A DNA stretch of 26,159 nt from Prado023 sp032123675 (GTDB lineage: Bacteria; Actinomycetota; Actinomycetes; S36-B12; CAIYMF01): contig JAQBEX010000143.1 in the NCBI GenBank assembly GCA_032123675.1, forward strand, positions 1 through 26,159. The letters run 5' to 3'. Under the pieces are notes generated by a model. That model had not been told where the DNA came from. It saw only the letters and a list, made by a program, of their open reading frames with translations, and did no database searches. Made by a program: the position numbers and the translations under genes. Numbering within the stretch: the stretch's first letter is position 1; every line of letters starts with the position of its first letter. This document shows, in pieces, positions 7,874-15,929 of the stretch.

Positions 7874-8086
7874 ATGGCCCACCCCCGCCGGCCCTACCTG
7901 CTGCGGATCCCGCCGGAGCTCTACGAGGCGTACGAGTCCTGGGCGGCCGAGGAGTTCCGGTCGATGAACGCCCAGCTCTCCGCGGTCCTCACCGACGCAG
8001 CCCGTCGGGCGGGGCGGCTTGGCCCGGACCTCCCCACACCTCCGCGCCCGCCAGAACCGGACCAGGGGGAGTCCGGCCGGCAGTAG
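7874..8086 (+). CDS. Ribbon-helix-helix (Arc/CopG-like) DNA-binding protein
   Basis: A 70-residue protein. The first part (residues 6-45, PYLLRIPPELYEAYESWAA then EEFRSMNAQLSAVLTDAAR) is a ribbon-helix-helix domain: a short strand, helix A, the turn and helix B with the S-x-N-A-Q-L pattern of Arc/MetJ-type dimers. The tail is Pro/Glu-rich and probably disordered. Database entries of this kind are often labelled HicB-like antitoxin, but no toxin gene of HicA size lies next to it. It starts at ATG 7874, 17 bp after the SPFH stop, with no good ribosome binding site, so translation may depend on the upstream gene. The likely role is repression of its own operon through the 6931-6949 palindrome (inference). 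Confidence 0.8.
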   Translation: MAHPRRPYLLRIPPELYEAYESWAAEEFRSMNAQLSAVLTDAARRAGRLGPDLPTPPRPPEPDQGESGRQ

Positions 8087-8149
8087 CGTCCGCGATCTGC
8101 GTGCGCAGCGACCACGGACTGGACGTCGGCCCCACCGGTCGGGTTCGGC

Positions 8150-8710
8150 CTACCGGTCCCTCGGTGCGACCTGGGCCAGCCACGCCTCGACCGCCGCTGG
8201 GGAGCGCAGCCGGTACCAGCGCAGGTCGCCCCACGTGGTGCTGGCCATCGCGGGCACGTAGCGCGTGCGGTAGCCCTCCACTGCGTCCCACGTCCACCGG
8301 AGCAGCGATCGGTTGGGGTCGTGCAGCGCGGCCAGATCCGACAGCGACTCCCGGTTGCCGTTCCACAGCTCCGTGCGCCCGACGATCCGCCGGGCTGAGC
8401 GCAGGGCCACCCGGGTCATGACCACAGCCCGGGGCAGGTCCAGCCACACGATCGAATCAGCCCGGGCCCAGATCGAGGCGCGCGCAGCCGGGTAGTTGCC
8501 GCACACGACCCACCCGTCAGCGTCCGCATCGGCCGCGTCCAGGGCGCTTCGGACCGCCCCGACGAACTCCGGCTCTGGCGTGGGGACCCAACCTTGCTGG
8601 TGGAAGTGCGCATCGAGCTCGACGTGCGGCACCGCCAGGCGCGTGGCCACCTCGTCGGCCAGCGTCGTCTTGCCGGAGCCGGAGTTCCCGACCATCACCA
8701 CGCGGCGCAC
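8150..8710 (-). CDS. P-loop NTPase, adenylate-kinase-like ('topology modulation' type)
   Basis: A 186-residue nucleotide-binding protein. The Walker A motif GNSGSGKTT is at residues 8-16, followed by the ELD segment (VPHVELDAHFHQQGWVP) in which the Asp is typical of the AAA_17/FlaR-like small kinases, and VWLDLP as the Walker-B-like strand. Substrate is unknown; relatives are annotated as adenylate kinase or DNA topology modulation protein on weak grounds. The start is placed at GTG 8710 because the P-loop normally follows within about eight residues, and TAGGGT lies 7 nt upstream as in a leaderless gene. The open frame to 8770 would overlap guaB1. It diverges from guaB1 with 58 bp between starts. 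Confidence 0.8.
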   Translation of the reverse strand: MRRVVMVGNSGSGKTTLADEVATRLAVPHVELDAHFHQQGWVPTPEPEFVGAVRSALDAADADADGWVVCGNYPAARASIWARADSIVWLDLPRAVVMTRVALRSARRIVGRTELWNGNRESLSDLAALHDPNRSLLRWTWDAVEGYRTRYVPAMASTTWGDLRWYRLRSPAAVEAWLAQVAPRDR

Positions 8711-8717
8711 GAGCACG

Positions 8718-8723
8718 ACCCTA
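8718..8723 (-). promoter_or_regulatory. -10 hexamer of the leaderless P-loop gene
   Basis: Minus-strand TAGGGT lies 7 nt before the GTG at 8710. No Shine-Dalgarno sequence intervenes. Confidence 0.5.
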
Positions 8724-8756
8724 CGCGGATCCACTCCGCGGCACCCTGGGGCCCGA

Positions 8757-8762
8757 TAGCGT
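8757..8762 (+). promoter_or_regulatory. -10 hexamer of leaderless guaB1
   Basis: TAGCGT lies 6 nt before the ATG at 8769, so transcription would begin at the start codon. Together with the opposing TAGGGT at 8718-8723 it makes a compact back-to-back promoter pair. Confidence 0.6.
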
Positions 8763-8768
8763 GACCAC

Positions 8769-10211
8769 ATGCGCTTCCTGCACGAGCTTCCCGCCCACGA
8801 CCTGACCTACGACGATGCCTTCCTGGTCCCGACCCGATCGTCGGTGGCCTCCCGGTTCGGTGTCGACCTGTCCGCCCCTGACGGCTCCGGGGCCACCATC
8901 CCGATCATCGTGGCCAACATGACCGCGGTCGCCGGGCGCCGGATGGCCGAGACTGTCGCCCGACGCGGCGGGCTGGTGATCATCCCGCAGGACATCCCGG
9001 TCGAGGTCGTGGCCGATGTGCTGGCCTGGGTCAAGTCCCGGCACCCCGTGTACGACACCCCCGTCCGGCTCTCACCGGATGAGACTGTCGGTGCGGCCCT
9101 GTCACTGATCCACAAGCGCGGGCACGGCGCGGCGATCGTCGAGTCCCAGGGGGTGCCGGTCGGCATCGTGACGGAGTCCGACTGCGTTGACACCGACCGC
9201 TTTGCCCGGGTCGCGGACGTGATGAGCGATGAGGTCTTCACCCTCCCCGAGGGGGTCGAGCCGCGCACGGCGTTCGACCTGATGCACCGCGCCCGCCGCC
9301 GAGTGGCACCGGTCGTGGCTGCCGACGGAACGATGGTCGGCGTGCTGACCGCCGCCGGTGCGCTGCGGTCCACGGTGTACACCCCGGCGCTGGACGCCGA
9401 TGGGCGCCTGCGGGTCGGGGCGGCGATCGGGGTCAACGGCGACGTGGCCGGGCGGGCAGAGGCGCTGCTTGCGGCCGGTGTGGACCTGCTCGTCGTCGAC
9501 ACCGCCCACGGCCACCAGGAGAAGATGATCGAGGCGCTGGGCGCCGTGTCCGCGGTCCGGCACATCGCGCCGCACGTGCAGGTCGCTGCCGGGAACGTGG
9601 TGACCGCAGCCGGCACCCTGGACCTCATCGAGGCAGGCGCCGACATCGTGAAGGTGGGTGTGGGACCAGGGGCGATGTGCACCACCCGCATGCAGACCGG
9701 CGTGGGGCGCCCGCAGCTCTCAGCGGTTCTGGACTGCGCCGCCGCCGCGCGGAAGGAGGGGCGCTGGATCTGGGCCGATGGCGGGGTGCGCCACCCGCGC
9801 GATGTCGCGATCGCGCTCGCTGCCGGAGCGGGGGCGGTCATGATCGGCTCCTGGTTCGCCGGCACGTACGAGTCCCCCGGGGACCTGCAGATCGACCCGA
9901 CCGGGAAGGCCTACAAGATCAGCTTCGGAATGGCCTCGGCGCGCGCCGTCCGCGGCCGCACCTCCGACGAGTCGGCCTTCGATCGCGCCCGCAAGACCAT
10001 GTTCGAGGAGGGCATCTCGCACTCCCGGATGTACATCGACCCGGCCCGCCCCGGAGTGGAGGACCTGCTGGACTCAATCACCTCGGGAGTCCGGTCAGCC
10101 TGCACCTACGCCGGGGCCTCGTCCCTGGCCGGGTTCCATGAGCGGGCGCTGCTCGGTGTGCAGTCCGCCGCGGGCTACGCCGAGGGGCGCCCCATCGACA
10201 AGTCCTGGTAG
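8769..10211 (+). CDS. guaB1: GuaB1-family IMP dehydrogenase-related protein (probable GMP reductase)
   Basis: A 480-residue (beta/alpha)8 barrel enzyme with an inserted CBS pair at about residues 95-205. The catalytic loop GVGPGAMCTTRMQTGVGRPQ carries C304, which forms the covalent purine intermediate, and the phosphate-binding strand region is WADGGVRHPRDVAIALAAGAGAVMIGS. Automatic tools often call this IMP dehydrogenase, but the GuaB1 subgroup in mycobacteria has been shown to be a CBS-containing GMP reductase (NADPH-dependent GMP to IMP), and the actinobacterial guaB2 is the true IMPDH. The RGR...SDESAFDRARKTMFEEGISHS segment replaces the IMPDH flap. The start ATG 8769 looks leaderless. 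It diverges from the P-loop kinase and is followed by a hairpin. Confidence 0.9.
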   Translation: MRFLHELPAHDLTYDDAFLVPTRSSVASRFGVDLSAPDGSGATIPIIVANMTAVAGRRMAETVARRGGLVIIPQDIPVEVVADVLAWVKSRHPVYDTPVRLSPDETVGAALSLIHKRGHGAAIVESQGVPVGIVTESDCVDTDRFARVADVMSDEVFTLPEGVEPRTAFDLMHRARRRVAPVVAADGTMVGVLTAAGALRSTVYTPALDADGRLRVGAAIGVNGDVAGRAEALLAAGVDLLVVDTAHGHQEKMIEALGAVSAVRHIAPHVQVAAGNVVTAAGTLDLIEAGADIVKVGVGPGAMCTTRMQTGVGRPQLSAVLDCAAAARKEGRWIWADGGVRHPRDVAIALAAGAGAVMIGSWFAGTYESPGDLQIDPTGKAYKISFGMASARAVRGRTSDESAFDRARKTMFEEGISHSRMYIDPARPGVEDLLDSITSGVRSACTYAGASSLAGFHERALLGVQSAAGYAEGRPIDKSW

Positions 10212-10251
10212 GCCGGCGTCGCACGCACTGATTGCGCTGGCGTGGCCCGGT

Positions 10252-10276
10252 TGCTGCGCCGGATTGGGCCGCAGCA
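10252..10276 (+). terminator. Hairpin after guaB1
   Basis: TGCTGCG (10252-10258) and CGCAGCA (10270-10276) form a perfect 7-bp stem around an 11-nt loop, 40 bp after the guaB1 stop and before the SRPBCC promoter. There is no U-run. Confidence 0.45.
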
Positions 10277-10290
10277 GCGGGGGAGTGTGG

Positions 10291-10296
10291 CAGCCT
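10291..10296 (+). promoter_or_regulatory. -10 hexamer of the leaderless SRPBCC-hrpA unit
   Basis: CAGCCT is followed by 6 nt and the ATG at 10303. No Shine-Dalgarno sequence lies between. The hexamer deviates from TANNNT at its first base, so this is a weaker example. Confidence 0.4.
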
Positions 10297-10302
10297 TGAC
10301 CC

Positions 10303-10761
10303 ATGCAGATCGACGTGACACAGGACATCTCCGCCCCGGCCGAACGGGTCTGGGCGATCATTACCGACCTTGAGGCCAGCCCCACGGTCATCTCAGGGAT
10401 TGACTCGGTCGAGATCCTTGGTGGCCCCGATGGCTTCGGGATCGGCACCCGCTGGCGGGAGACGCGGACCATGTTCGGCAAGCAGGCCACCGAGGAGATG
10501 GAGATCAGCGAGGTGGTCCCTGGGCGCTCCTACCGGACTGAGGCAGCCAGTCACGGGATGAACTACGAGTCGATGATGGAGGTCGTCCCGGCGGGGGAGG
10601 ACGCCTGCACCCTGACCATGCGATTCGCCGGCGAGGCCACGTCCACCACGAGCAAGGTCATGGGTGCCACGATCGGCCGGCTCTTCGTCGGGTCGACCCG
10701 CAAGGCCCTGGCCAAGGACCTGGCTGACATCGCCGCCGCGGCGGAGGCCCAGGCCGGCTGA
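10303..10761 (+). CDS. SRPBCC-family (polyketide cyclase/START-like) protein
   Basis: A 152-residue helix-grip protein with a hydrophobic ligand cavity. It opens with the typical QIDVTQDISAPAERVWAIITD (strand then helix), continues with GFGIGTRWRETRTMFG and EMEISEVVPGRSYRTE strands, and ends in the long amphipathic C-terminal helix (ATIGRLFVGSTRKALAKDL and beyond). Ligand or reaction is not predictable. The start ATG 10303 is preceded by a -10-like hexamer at leaderless spacing. Only 6 nt separate its TGA from the GTG of hrpA, so the two are probably co-transcribed, although no functional link to an RNA helicase is known to me. Confidence 0.85.
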   Translation: MQIDVTQDISAPAERVWAIITDLEASPTVISGIDSVEILGGPDGFGIGTRWRETRTMFGKQATEEMEISEVVPGRSYRTEAASHGMNYESMMEVVPAGEDACTLTMRFAGEATSTTSKVMGATIGRLFVGSTRKALAKDLADIAAAAEAQAG

Positions 10762-10767
10762 CCCCTT

Positions 10768-13700
10768 GTGACGCTCCGCCTGGCCGTCCCCGAGGCCCTT
10801 CCGATCGCAGCCCACGTCGAGGCGATCACCGCTGCCCTCAACGATCACCAGGTCGTGATCGTGGCCGGCGAGACGGGCTCGGGCAAGACCACGCAGCTGC
10901 CCAAGATCGCCCTCGCCGCGGGGCGGGGGAGCGCGGGCATGATCGGGCACACCCAGCCGCGCCGGATCGCTGCTCGCACCCTGGCCGCGCGGATCGCCGA
11001 GGAGTGCGGCGTCGAGCTCGGTGCGGAGGTCGGGTTCGCGGTCCGCTTCACCGATCGCACCGCGAAGGGCACCAGGGTCAAGGTGATGACCGACGGGATC
11101 CTGCTCGCCGAGCTCCAGCGTGACCGGGACCTGCGCCGCTACGACACGATCATCATCGACGAGGCCCACGAGCGCAGCCTCAACATCGACTTCCTCCTGG
11201 GCTACCTCACCCGGCTGCTGCCACGCCGACCGGACCTGCGGGTGATCGTGACCAGCGCGACGATCGACGTCGAGCGCTTCTCGGCGCACTTCGGGGGAGC
11301 GCCGATCGTTGAGGTCAGCGGTCGCACGTACCCCGTGGAGATCCGCTACCGACCGAGCGAGGACGTGGCCAGCGACGATGTGGATGCCGTCTGCGAGGCC
11401 GTCCTGGAGTGCCTGACCTCCGGGGACGGCGACGTGCTGGTGTTCCTGTCCGGCCAGCGCGAGATCCACGATGTGGCCGACGCACTGCGGCCCCTGCTCG
11501 ACGCGGCCACGAGCGTCCTGCCCCTGTATGCACGGTTGAGCGCGGCCGAGCAGCACAAGGTGTTCGCGGCCGGGGGAGGCCGGCGGGTGGTCCTTGCCAC
11601 GAACGTCGCCGAGACCTCGATCACCGTGCCCGGTATCCGCTACGTCGTCGACCCCGGGACTGCCCGGATCTCGCGGTACAGCAAGCGGCTGAAGGTCCAG
11701 CGGCTGCCCATCGAGCCGATCTCACAGGCCTCGGCCAACCAACGCGCGGGCCGCTGCGGGCGCGTGCGCGACGGCATCGCCATCAGGCTGTACGCCGAGC
11801 AGGACTTCGCTGACCGCCCGGAATTCACCGACCCCGAGATCCTGCGCACGAACCTTGCCTCGGTCATCCTGCAGATGGCCGCCCTGCGCCTCGGCGAGAT
11901 CCAGCGCTTCCCGTTCCTCGACCCCCCGGACACGCGCCAGATCCGCGATGGGGTCGCACTGCTCACCGAGCTGGGCGCGCTCAAGGGCGGAGCCGGCCCA
12001 CCACGGCTCACGCCGCTCGGCAAGCAGCTGGCCCGGCTGCCACTGGACCCCCGCCTGGGCCGGATGGTCCTGGCCGCAGCCCAGGCTGGCTGCGTGCGCG
12101 AGGTCGTGGTGATCGTCGCCGGGCTGACCATCCAGGATCCCCGGGAGCGACCGGAGGCAGAACGTGGCCGAGCTGACGCCGCACACGCCAGATTCGTCGA
12201 CAAGCGCTCGGACTTCTCCACACTGCTCAATCTGTGGGACCACATCCGGTCGGTGCGCAAGGCCACGTCGGGCAACGGGCTGCGGCGGGCCTGCCGCGAG
12301 CAGTACCTGAACTACCTGCGGATCCGCGAGTGGCAGGACCTCGTCTCCCAGATCCGGGAGGTCCTGTCCAGCTTGGGCATCCAGTGGTCCAGCGGCAGCG
12401 ACGACCACGACGCCATCCATCGCGCCCTGCTCACCGGGATGCTGTCGCAGGTGGGCCTGCGGGACCCGCTGCGCCGTGACTACCTCGGGGCCCGGGGGGC
12501 GCGGTTCGTCATCTTCCCCGGGTCAGCCCTGGCTCGAACCAACCCGGACTGGGTGATGTCCTCCGAGCTGGTCGAGACCTCCCGGCTGTTCGCCCGCCGC
12601 AATGCCACGGTGAAGCCGGATTGGATCGAGGAGGCCGCCGAGCACCTGGTCCAGCGCAACCACGCCGAGCCGCACTGGTCGGCCAGGCGCGGTGCGACGG
12701 TCGCCACCGAGCGCGTCACGCTGTTCGGGATCCCGCTGGTCACCGGACGAACGGTCGACTACGGCCGCATCGACCCCGCACTGTGTCGCGAGCTGTTCAT
12801 CCGCGGGGCCCTGGTCGAGGGGGACTGGAGCACCAGGCACCGGTTCTGGCATGCGAACCGGGCCGCGCTCACGCAGGCCGAGGCCATCGAGGAGCGCAGC
12901 CGCCGGCGCGGGCTGGTCATCGACGACGAGGGGCTGTTCGCGTTCTACGACGCGCGCATCCCGCCCGACATCACGTCCGTGCGGCACTTCGACTCGTGGT
13001 GGAAGAAGGTCAGCAGGCAGACTCCCGATCTGCTGACGCTGACCCCGGCCGACATCCGCGTCGCGGGCGAGGACCTGCCCGACGAGGAGGAGTTCCCGTT
13101 GCGGTGGAGCGCGGGGCCCGAGGTGAGCCTGAGCCTCTCCTACGCCTTCGAACCGGGCGCCGCCGCGGACGGGGTGACTGTCGACGTCCCGTTGGCGCTC
13201 CTGCCCGAGCTGGACCCGGCAGAGGTCCCCGGGGCCGCCCCCGGGCTGCGTGGAGACCTCGTCACCGCCCTGCTGCGCAGCCCCGCCAAGGCGGTCCGCA
13301 AGCAGTTGGGCCCCGCTCCCAACCTGGCTCCGGCCGTGCTCGCGTCCGCGGAGCTGACCGAGCAGCCGATCCTCGAGGCCGTCGCCGCCGCAGCTGCCCG
13401 GATCACCGGGGTCCGCCTCACCGCCGCGGACTGGGACCTCACCCGGGTGCCGATGCACCTGTTGCCCCGCTACCGGATCGTGGACGAGACCGGGGCCGTC
13501 CTCGGAGAGGACCGCGACCTGGCCGCGCTGCAGCGCCGACACGCACCCGACCGCGCCCGGATGCTCGCGCGCGCGGCCGACGACGTCACGGTGGCCGGGG
13601 CCACCTCATGGACCTTCGGAACGATCCCCGAGAGCGTGGACAGGGTGGTCGCTGGTGTCTCGGTCACCGGCTACCCGGCGCTGGTGGATCGCGGCACGTC

Positions 13701-14454
13701 GGTCGACCTGGCCGTCCTTCCCGATCCCGAGCAGGCGGCACGTGCGCACCTCCGGGGCGTCCGGCGGCTGGTTGCCCTGGCCGTGCCCAACCCAGCCCCG
13801 CGCGGGCACTCGGGGCTGGACATGAGCAGCCGGCTGGTCCTCGGTCGCTATCCACACGGTGGCGCCGAGGCGCTGCTGGCGGACTGCGCCGATGCTGCCA
13901 TCGACGTGCTGCTGGCCGGGCCGGCGGTCCGCGATGCACAGGCCTACACCGCCGCAGTGTCGCGGATCACCCTGGAACTGCCCAAGCGCTACGCAGCCCT
14001 GCTGGCCCAGGTGGTGGTGGCCCTCGGCCACGCCTGGGAGGCCGAGCGCGCCGTCGACGCCCTCACGTCGCCCGTGGTCAGCGACGCGGTTGCAGACATC
14101 CGAGCGGAGCTTGACCGGCTGGTCGGCCCCCGCCCGGTCAGCCGGATGGGCGCTGAGCGGATCACGGATCTGCGTCGCTACCTGCAGGCCCTCGCCTGGC
14201 GGGCCGCGAAACTCCCCGACGATCCAGCTGCGGAATCCCGGCGGCGGGCGATGGCCCAGGCCGCCGAGGCACTCGTGGCCGCGCGGGTCGACGGCTGGCC
14301 GGTGCCCGACCCGATGGCGGTGGGCGATCCGGCCCGGTCGGCGCGACGCCTCATCGACGAGTACCGCGTGAGCCTGTTCGCGCAGCACATCCGCACCGCC
14401 GTGCCGGTCTCCGAGCGACGGATCGAGAAGTTCGTGGCTGGCTTGCCGGCCTGA
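10768..14454 (+). CDS. hrpA: ATP-dependent RNA helicase HrpA (DEAH box)
   Basis: A 1228-residue DEAH/RHA-type helicase, slightly shorter than E. coli HrpA (about 1300). Motif I GETGSGKT is at residues 34-41, DEAH at 131-134, SAT at 163-165 and motif VI QRAGRCGR at 325-332. The HA2 and OB-fold regions follow to about 620, and a long C-terminal half of the DUF3418 type, including DLTRVPMHLLPRYRIVDE, completes the protein. HrpA acts on RNA and, in E. coli, on stalled or collided ribosomes; that role here is inferred from the family. It starts at GTG 10768, 6 nt after the SRPBCC stop, without its own clear ribosome binding site. It reaches a normal end and shows no frameshift. Confidence 0.96.
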   Translation: MTLRLAVPEALPIAAHVEAITAALNDHQVVIVAGETGSGKTTQLPKIALAAGRGSAGMIGHTQPRRIAARTLAARIAEECGVELGAEVGFAVRFTDRTAKGTRVKVMTDGILLAELQRDRDLRRYDTIIIDEAHERSLNIDFLLGYLTRLLPRRPDLRVIVTSATIDVERFSAHFGGAPIVEVSGRTYPVEIRYRPSEDVASDDVDAVCEAVLECLTSGDGDVLVFLSGQREIHDVADALRPLLDAATSVLPLYARLSAAEQHKVFAAGGGRRVVLATNVAETSITVPGIRYVVDPGTARISRYSKRLKVQRLPIEPISQASANQRAGRCGRVRDGIAIRLYAEQDFADRPEFTDPEILRTNLASVILQMAALRLGEIQRFPFLDPPDTRQIRDGVALLTELGALKGGAGPPRLTPLGKQLARLPLDPRLGRMVLAAAQAGCVREVVVIVAGLTIQDPRERPEAERGRADAAHARFVDKRSDFSTLLNLWDHIRSVRKATSGNGLRRACREQYLNYLRIREWQDLVSQIREVLSSLGIQWSSGSDDHDAIHRALLTGMLSQVGLRDPLRRDYLGARGARFVIFPGSALARTNPDWVMSSELVETSRLFARRNATVKPDWIEEAAEHLVQRNHAEPHWSARRGATVATERVTLFGIPLVTGRTVDYGRIDPALCRELFIRGALVEGDWSTRHRFWHANRAALTQAEAIEERSRRRGLVIDDEGLFAFYDARIPPDITSVRHFDSWWKKVSRQTPDLLTLTPADIRVAGEDLPDEEEFPLRWSAGPEVSLSLSYAFEPGAAADGVTVDVPLALLPELDPAEVPGAAPGLRGDLVTALLRSPAKAVRKQLGPAPNLAPAVLASAELTEQPILEAVAAAAARITGVRLTAADWDLTRVPMHLLPRYRIVDETGAVLGEDRDLAALQRRHAPDRARMLARAADDVTVAGATSWTFGTIPESVDRVVAGVSVTGYPALVDRGTSVDLAVLPDPEQAARAHLRGVRRLVALAVPNPAPRGHSGLDMSSRLVLGRYPHGGAEALLADCADAAIDVLLAGPAVRDAQAYTAAVSRITLELPKRYAALLAQVVVALGHAWEAERAVDALTSPVVSDAVADIRAELDRLVGPRPVSRMGAERITDLRRYLQALAWRAAKLPDDPAAESRRRAMAQAAEALVAARVDGWPVPDPMAVGDPARSARRLIDEYRVSLFAQHIRTAVPVSERRIEKFVAGLPA

Positions 14455-14509
14455 CCGACTCGCCGTGGCCAGATGGGTCGGGGGCACGCACGCTCTGGTG
14501 CGCCGACGG

Positions 14510-15028
14510 TCAGAGGGCCAGGAACAGTGACGTCCACGCAAGGCACACCAGCAGAGCAGCCCCGGAGGTCCACAGGCCCCAGAGCGCACCTGCCCGGCCA
14601 ACCTTGCGCGACATCCCCACCAGCAGCCCGATCAGGCTGGCGACCAGACCGACGGGAGCCAGAATCCACGCGACGATGCCGATCAGCGGGATCAGGGACA
14701 GGAACAGCGTCACCGAACCGAGCGTTGCACCGATCACTGCCGCGTTGTTGCGCATGACGATGACCGGCGCACCGACGGGGCCGCCCCACGGGTCGGTTGC
14801 TCCCGACGCGTGGGCCGTGGAGTACGGATTGGGCGGCATCGGCACCTGCGGCTGCCACGCGGCGGGTGCCGGTGGCGCCGGCTGCCACCCCGCAGGAGGT
14901 GTGGGCACGGGCTGCTGCGCAGGTGCGGGCGGGAGGTTGGTGCTCAGCACGATGGTGTCGTGCCGTTCCGCGGGCGGCGGGCCGGGGCGCAGAACAACCG
15001 TGTCGTGCTGATCCGCGGGCATGGTCAT
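14510..15028 (-). CDS. DUF4190-like membrane protein with Pro-rich N-terminus
   Basis: A 172-residue protein. Residues 1-85 are Pro/Ala-rich and probably disordered; they contain two similar motifs, QHDTVVLRP (7-15) and RHDTIVLST (22-30). Residues 94-170 have membrane segments (AAVIGATLGSVTLFLSLIPL, IGIVAWILAPVGLVASLIGLLVG and GLWTSGAALLVCLAWTSLFLA, each at or above 20 residues in its core) of the DUF4190 type, with the GMSRKVGRAG loop between the last two. The start ATG 15028 fits a TAGGCT 6 nt before it; a GGAGG about 12 nt upstream gives an alternative reading, and ATG 15022 is possible. It ends the minus-strand group with DUF456 and DUF7455, 19 bp after DUF456. Function is unknown. Confidence 0.78.
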   Translation of the reverse strand: MTMPADQHDTVVLRPGPPPAERHDTIVLSTNLPPAPAQQPVPTPPAGWQPAPPAPAAWQPQVPMPPNPYSTAHASGATDPWGGPVGAPVIVMRNNAAVIGATLGSVTLFLSLIPLIGIVAWILAPVGLVASLIGLLVGMSRKVGRAGALWGLWTSGAALLVCLAWTSLFLAL

Positions 15029-15034
15029 GACGGG

Positions 15035-15040
15035 AGCCTA
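15035..15040 (-). promoter_or_regulatory. -10 hexamer before the DUF4190-like gene
   Basis: Minus-strand TAGGCT stands 6 nt before the ATG at 15028, inside the 19-bp gap after the DUF456 stop. It may give a leaderless internal transcript of this gene. Confidence 0.45.
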
Positions 15041-15047
15041 CCTCCGC

Positions 15048-15542
15048 TCAGCTCTGGCTCAGCAGAACCAGCGCCCCGACCCAGACCGTGGTGGCCACCA
15101 TGAGGGCCCCCAGCTCGATCAGGATCGCGAATCCCGTCGCCTTCATCGCGACCCACGTGGAGTCGATCGCCTCGGCCCCGTTGCGCAGCCGGACCTGCTC
15201 GGCGAGGAACAGGCCACCGATGAACCCCACGACCAGCCCCACGACGGGGATCAGGAAGAAGCCCGCGATGGCGCAGACCGCCCCCACGAGGATCGACCGA
15301 CCCGGAACTCCGGCCGCCGTCAATGACTTGTGCGGCAGGAGGTACTTCAGGATCTGCCCGAGGGCGATGAGCACCGCGATGATCGCGAACGCAGCCCACG
15401 CCAATGAACCGCCCGTGAGAAGCGCCCACAGCAGGAAAGCACCCAGGGCCAGGAGGGTGCCGGGCAGGACCGGGACGACGATCCCAACGATCGCGACCGC
15501 TACGGCGACAACGACCAGGACGTCGAGCAGGACCGCATTCAC
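15048..15542 (-). CDS. DUF456 family membrane protein
   Basis: A 164-residue, almost entirely hydrophobic protein of the DUF456 family. Family signs are the two glycine-rich helical repeats: VLLDVLVVVAVAVAIVGIVV then PVLPGTLLALGAFLLWALL in the first half, and GVPGRSILVGAVCAIAGFFL then IPVVGLVVGFIGGLFLAEQV in the second. Five to six membrane segments are likely. The biochemical role of the family is not known. The start is GTG 15542, which overlaps the TGA of the upstream DUF7455 gene (GTGA, 15539-15542), so translation is coupled. A DUF4190-like gene follows after 19 bp. Confidence 0.85.
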   Translation of the reverse strand: MNAVLLDVLVVVAVAVAIVGIVVPVLPGTLLALGAFLLWALLTGGSLAWAAFAIIAVLIALGQILKYLLPHKSLTAAGVPGRSILVGAVCAIAGFFLIPVVGLVVGFIGGLFLAEQVRLRNGAEAIDSTWVAMKATGFAILIELGALMVATTVWVGALVLLSQS

Positions 15543-15766
15543 TCAGTGCTGGTGAGCCCGCTGCCACCGGCGTGCTGCCCGGTTGTGGTGCGCGCGATCC
15601 GCGCCGAGATCTCGGTCAGTCGAGCCTCGTGGGCGCGCAGGTGATGCCCGCAGAAGAGCAGGTGGGCCCCGGTGGCCAGCGTCGCCCGAGCGATTGCCTG
15701 AGCACCGCAACGGTCACACCTATCGGCCGCGCTGAGCGCGACCTCTGCCTCGAGAGTGCCAACCAT
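15539..15766 (-). CDS. DUF7455 small zinc-ribbon-like protein
   Basis: A 75-residue protein with the paired metal-binding pattern DRCDRCGAQA (Cys17, Cys20) and LLFCGHHLRAHE (Cys39, His41, His42), recognisable as the small actinobacterial family next to parE in Streptomyces. The spacing suggests one zinc site with Cys/His ligands (inference). Function is unknown. The ATG at 15764-15766 is preceded by GAGGAGGGG, a strong ribosome binding site; the frame is open to 16267 only as antisense of parE. It is divergent from parE, with 163 bp between starts, and overlaps DUF456 by 4 bp. The sigA / DUF7455 / parE neighbourhood is kept across many actinobacteria, although here about ten genes separate sigA from the other two. 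Confidence 0.85.
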   Translation of the reverse strand: MVGTLEAEVALSAADRCDRCGAQAIARATLATGAHLLFCGHHLRAHEARLTEISARIARTTTGQHAGGSGLTSTE

Positions 15767-15917
15767 GTCCCCTCCTCGGATCAACGTGACCTCCAGTCTT
15801 GCACCCCGGGCGTCCTTTCGCTGACACGTTCGCCAGGCGCGCAACATGCATCCACACACCGGCGCGCCACGGAATGACTTGGTGCTCCGATGAGCGAAGG
15901 CTGTCAGCCACCCCCGG

Positions 15918-15923
15918 TACCCT
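15918..15923 (+). promoter_or_regulatory. -10 hexamer of leaderless parE
   Basis: TACCCT is 6 nt before the GTG at 15930. There is no ribosome binding site in the preceding 15 nt, which supports leaderless expression. No -35 element is evident. Confidence 0.55.
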
Positions 15924-15929
15924 TGACCG

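Noticed and set aside
7874..8086. HicB-type antitoxin of a toxin-antitoxin pair
   Set aside because: No short HicA-like or other toxin gene is adjacent; the partner is an SPFH protein and the next gene is on the other strand.
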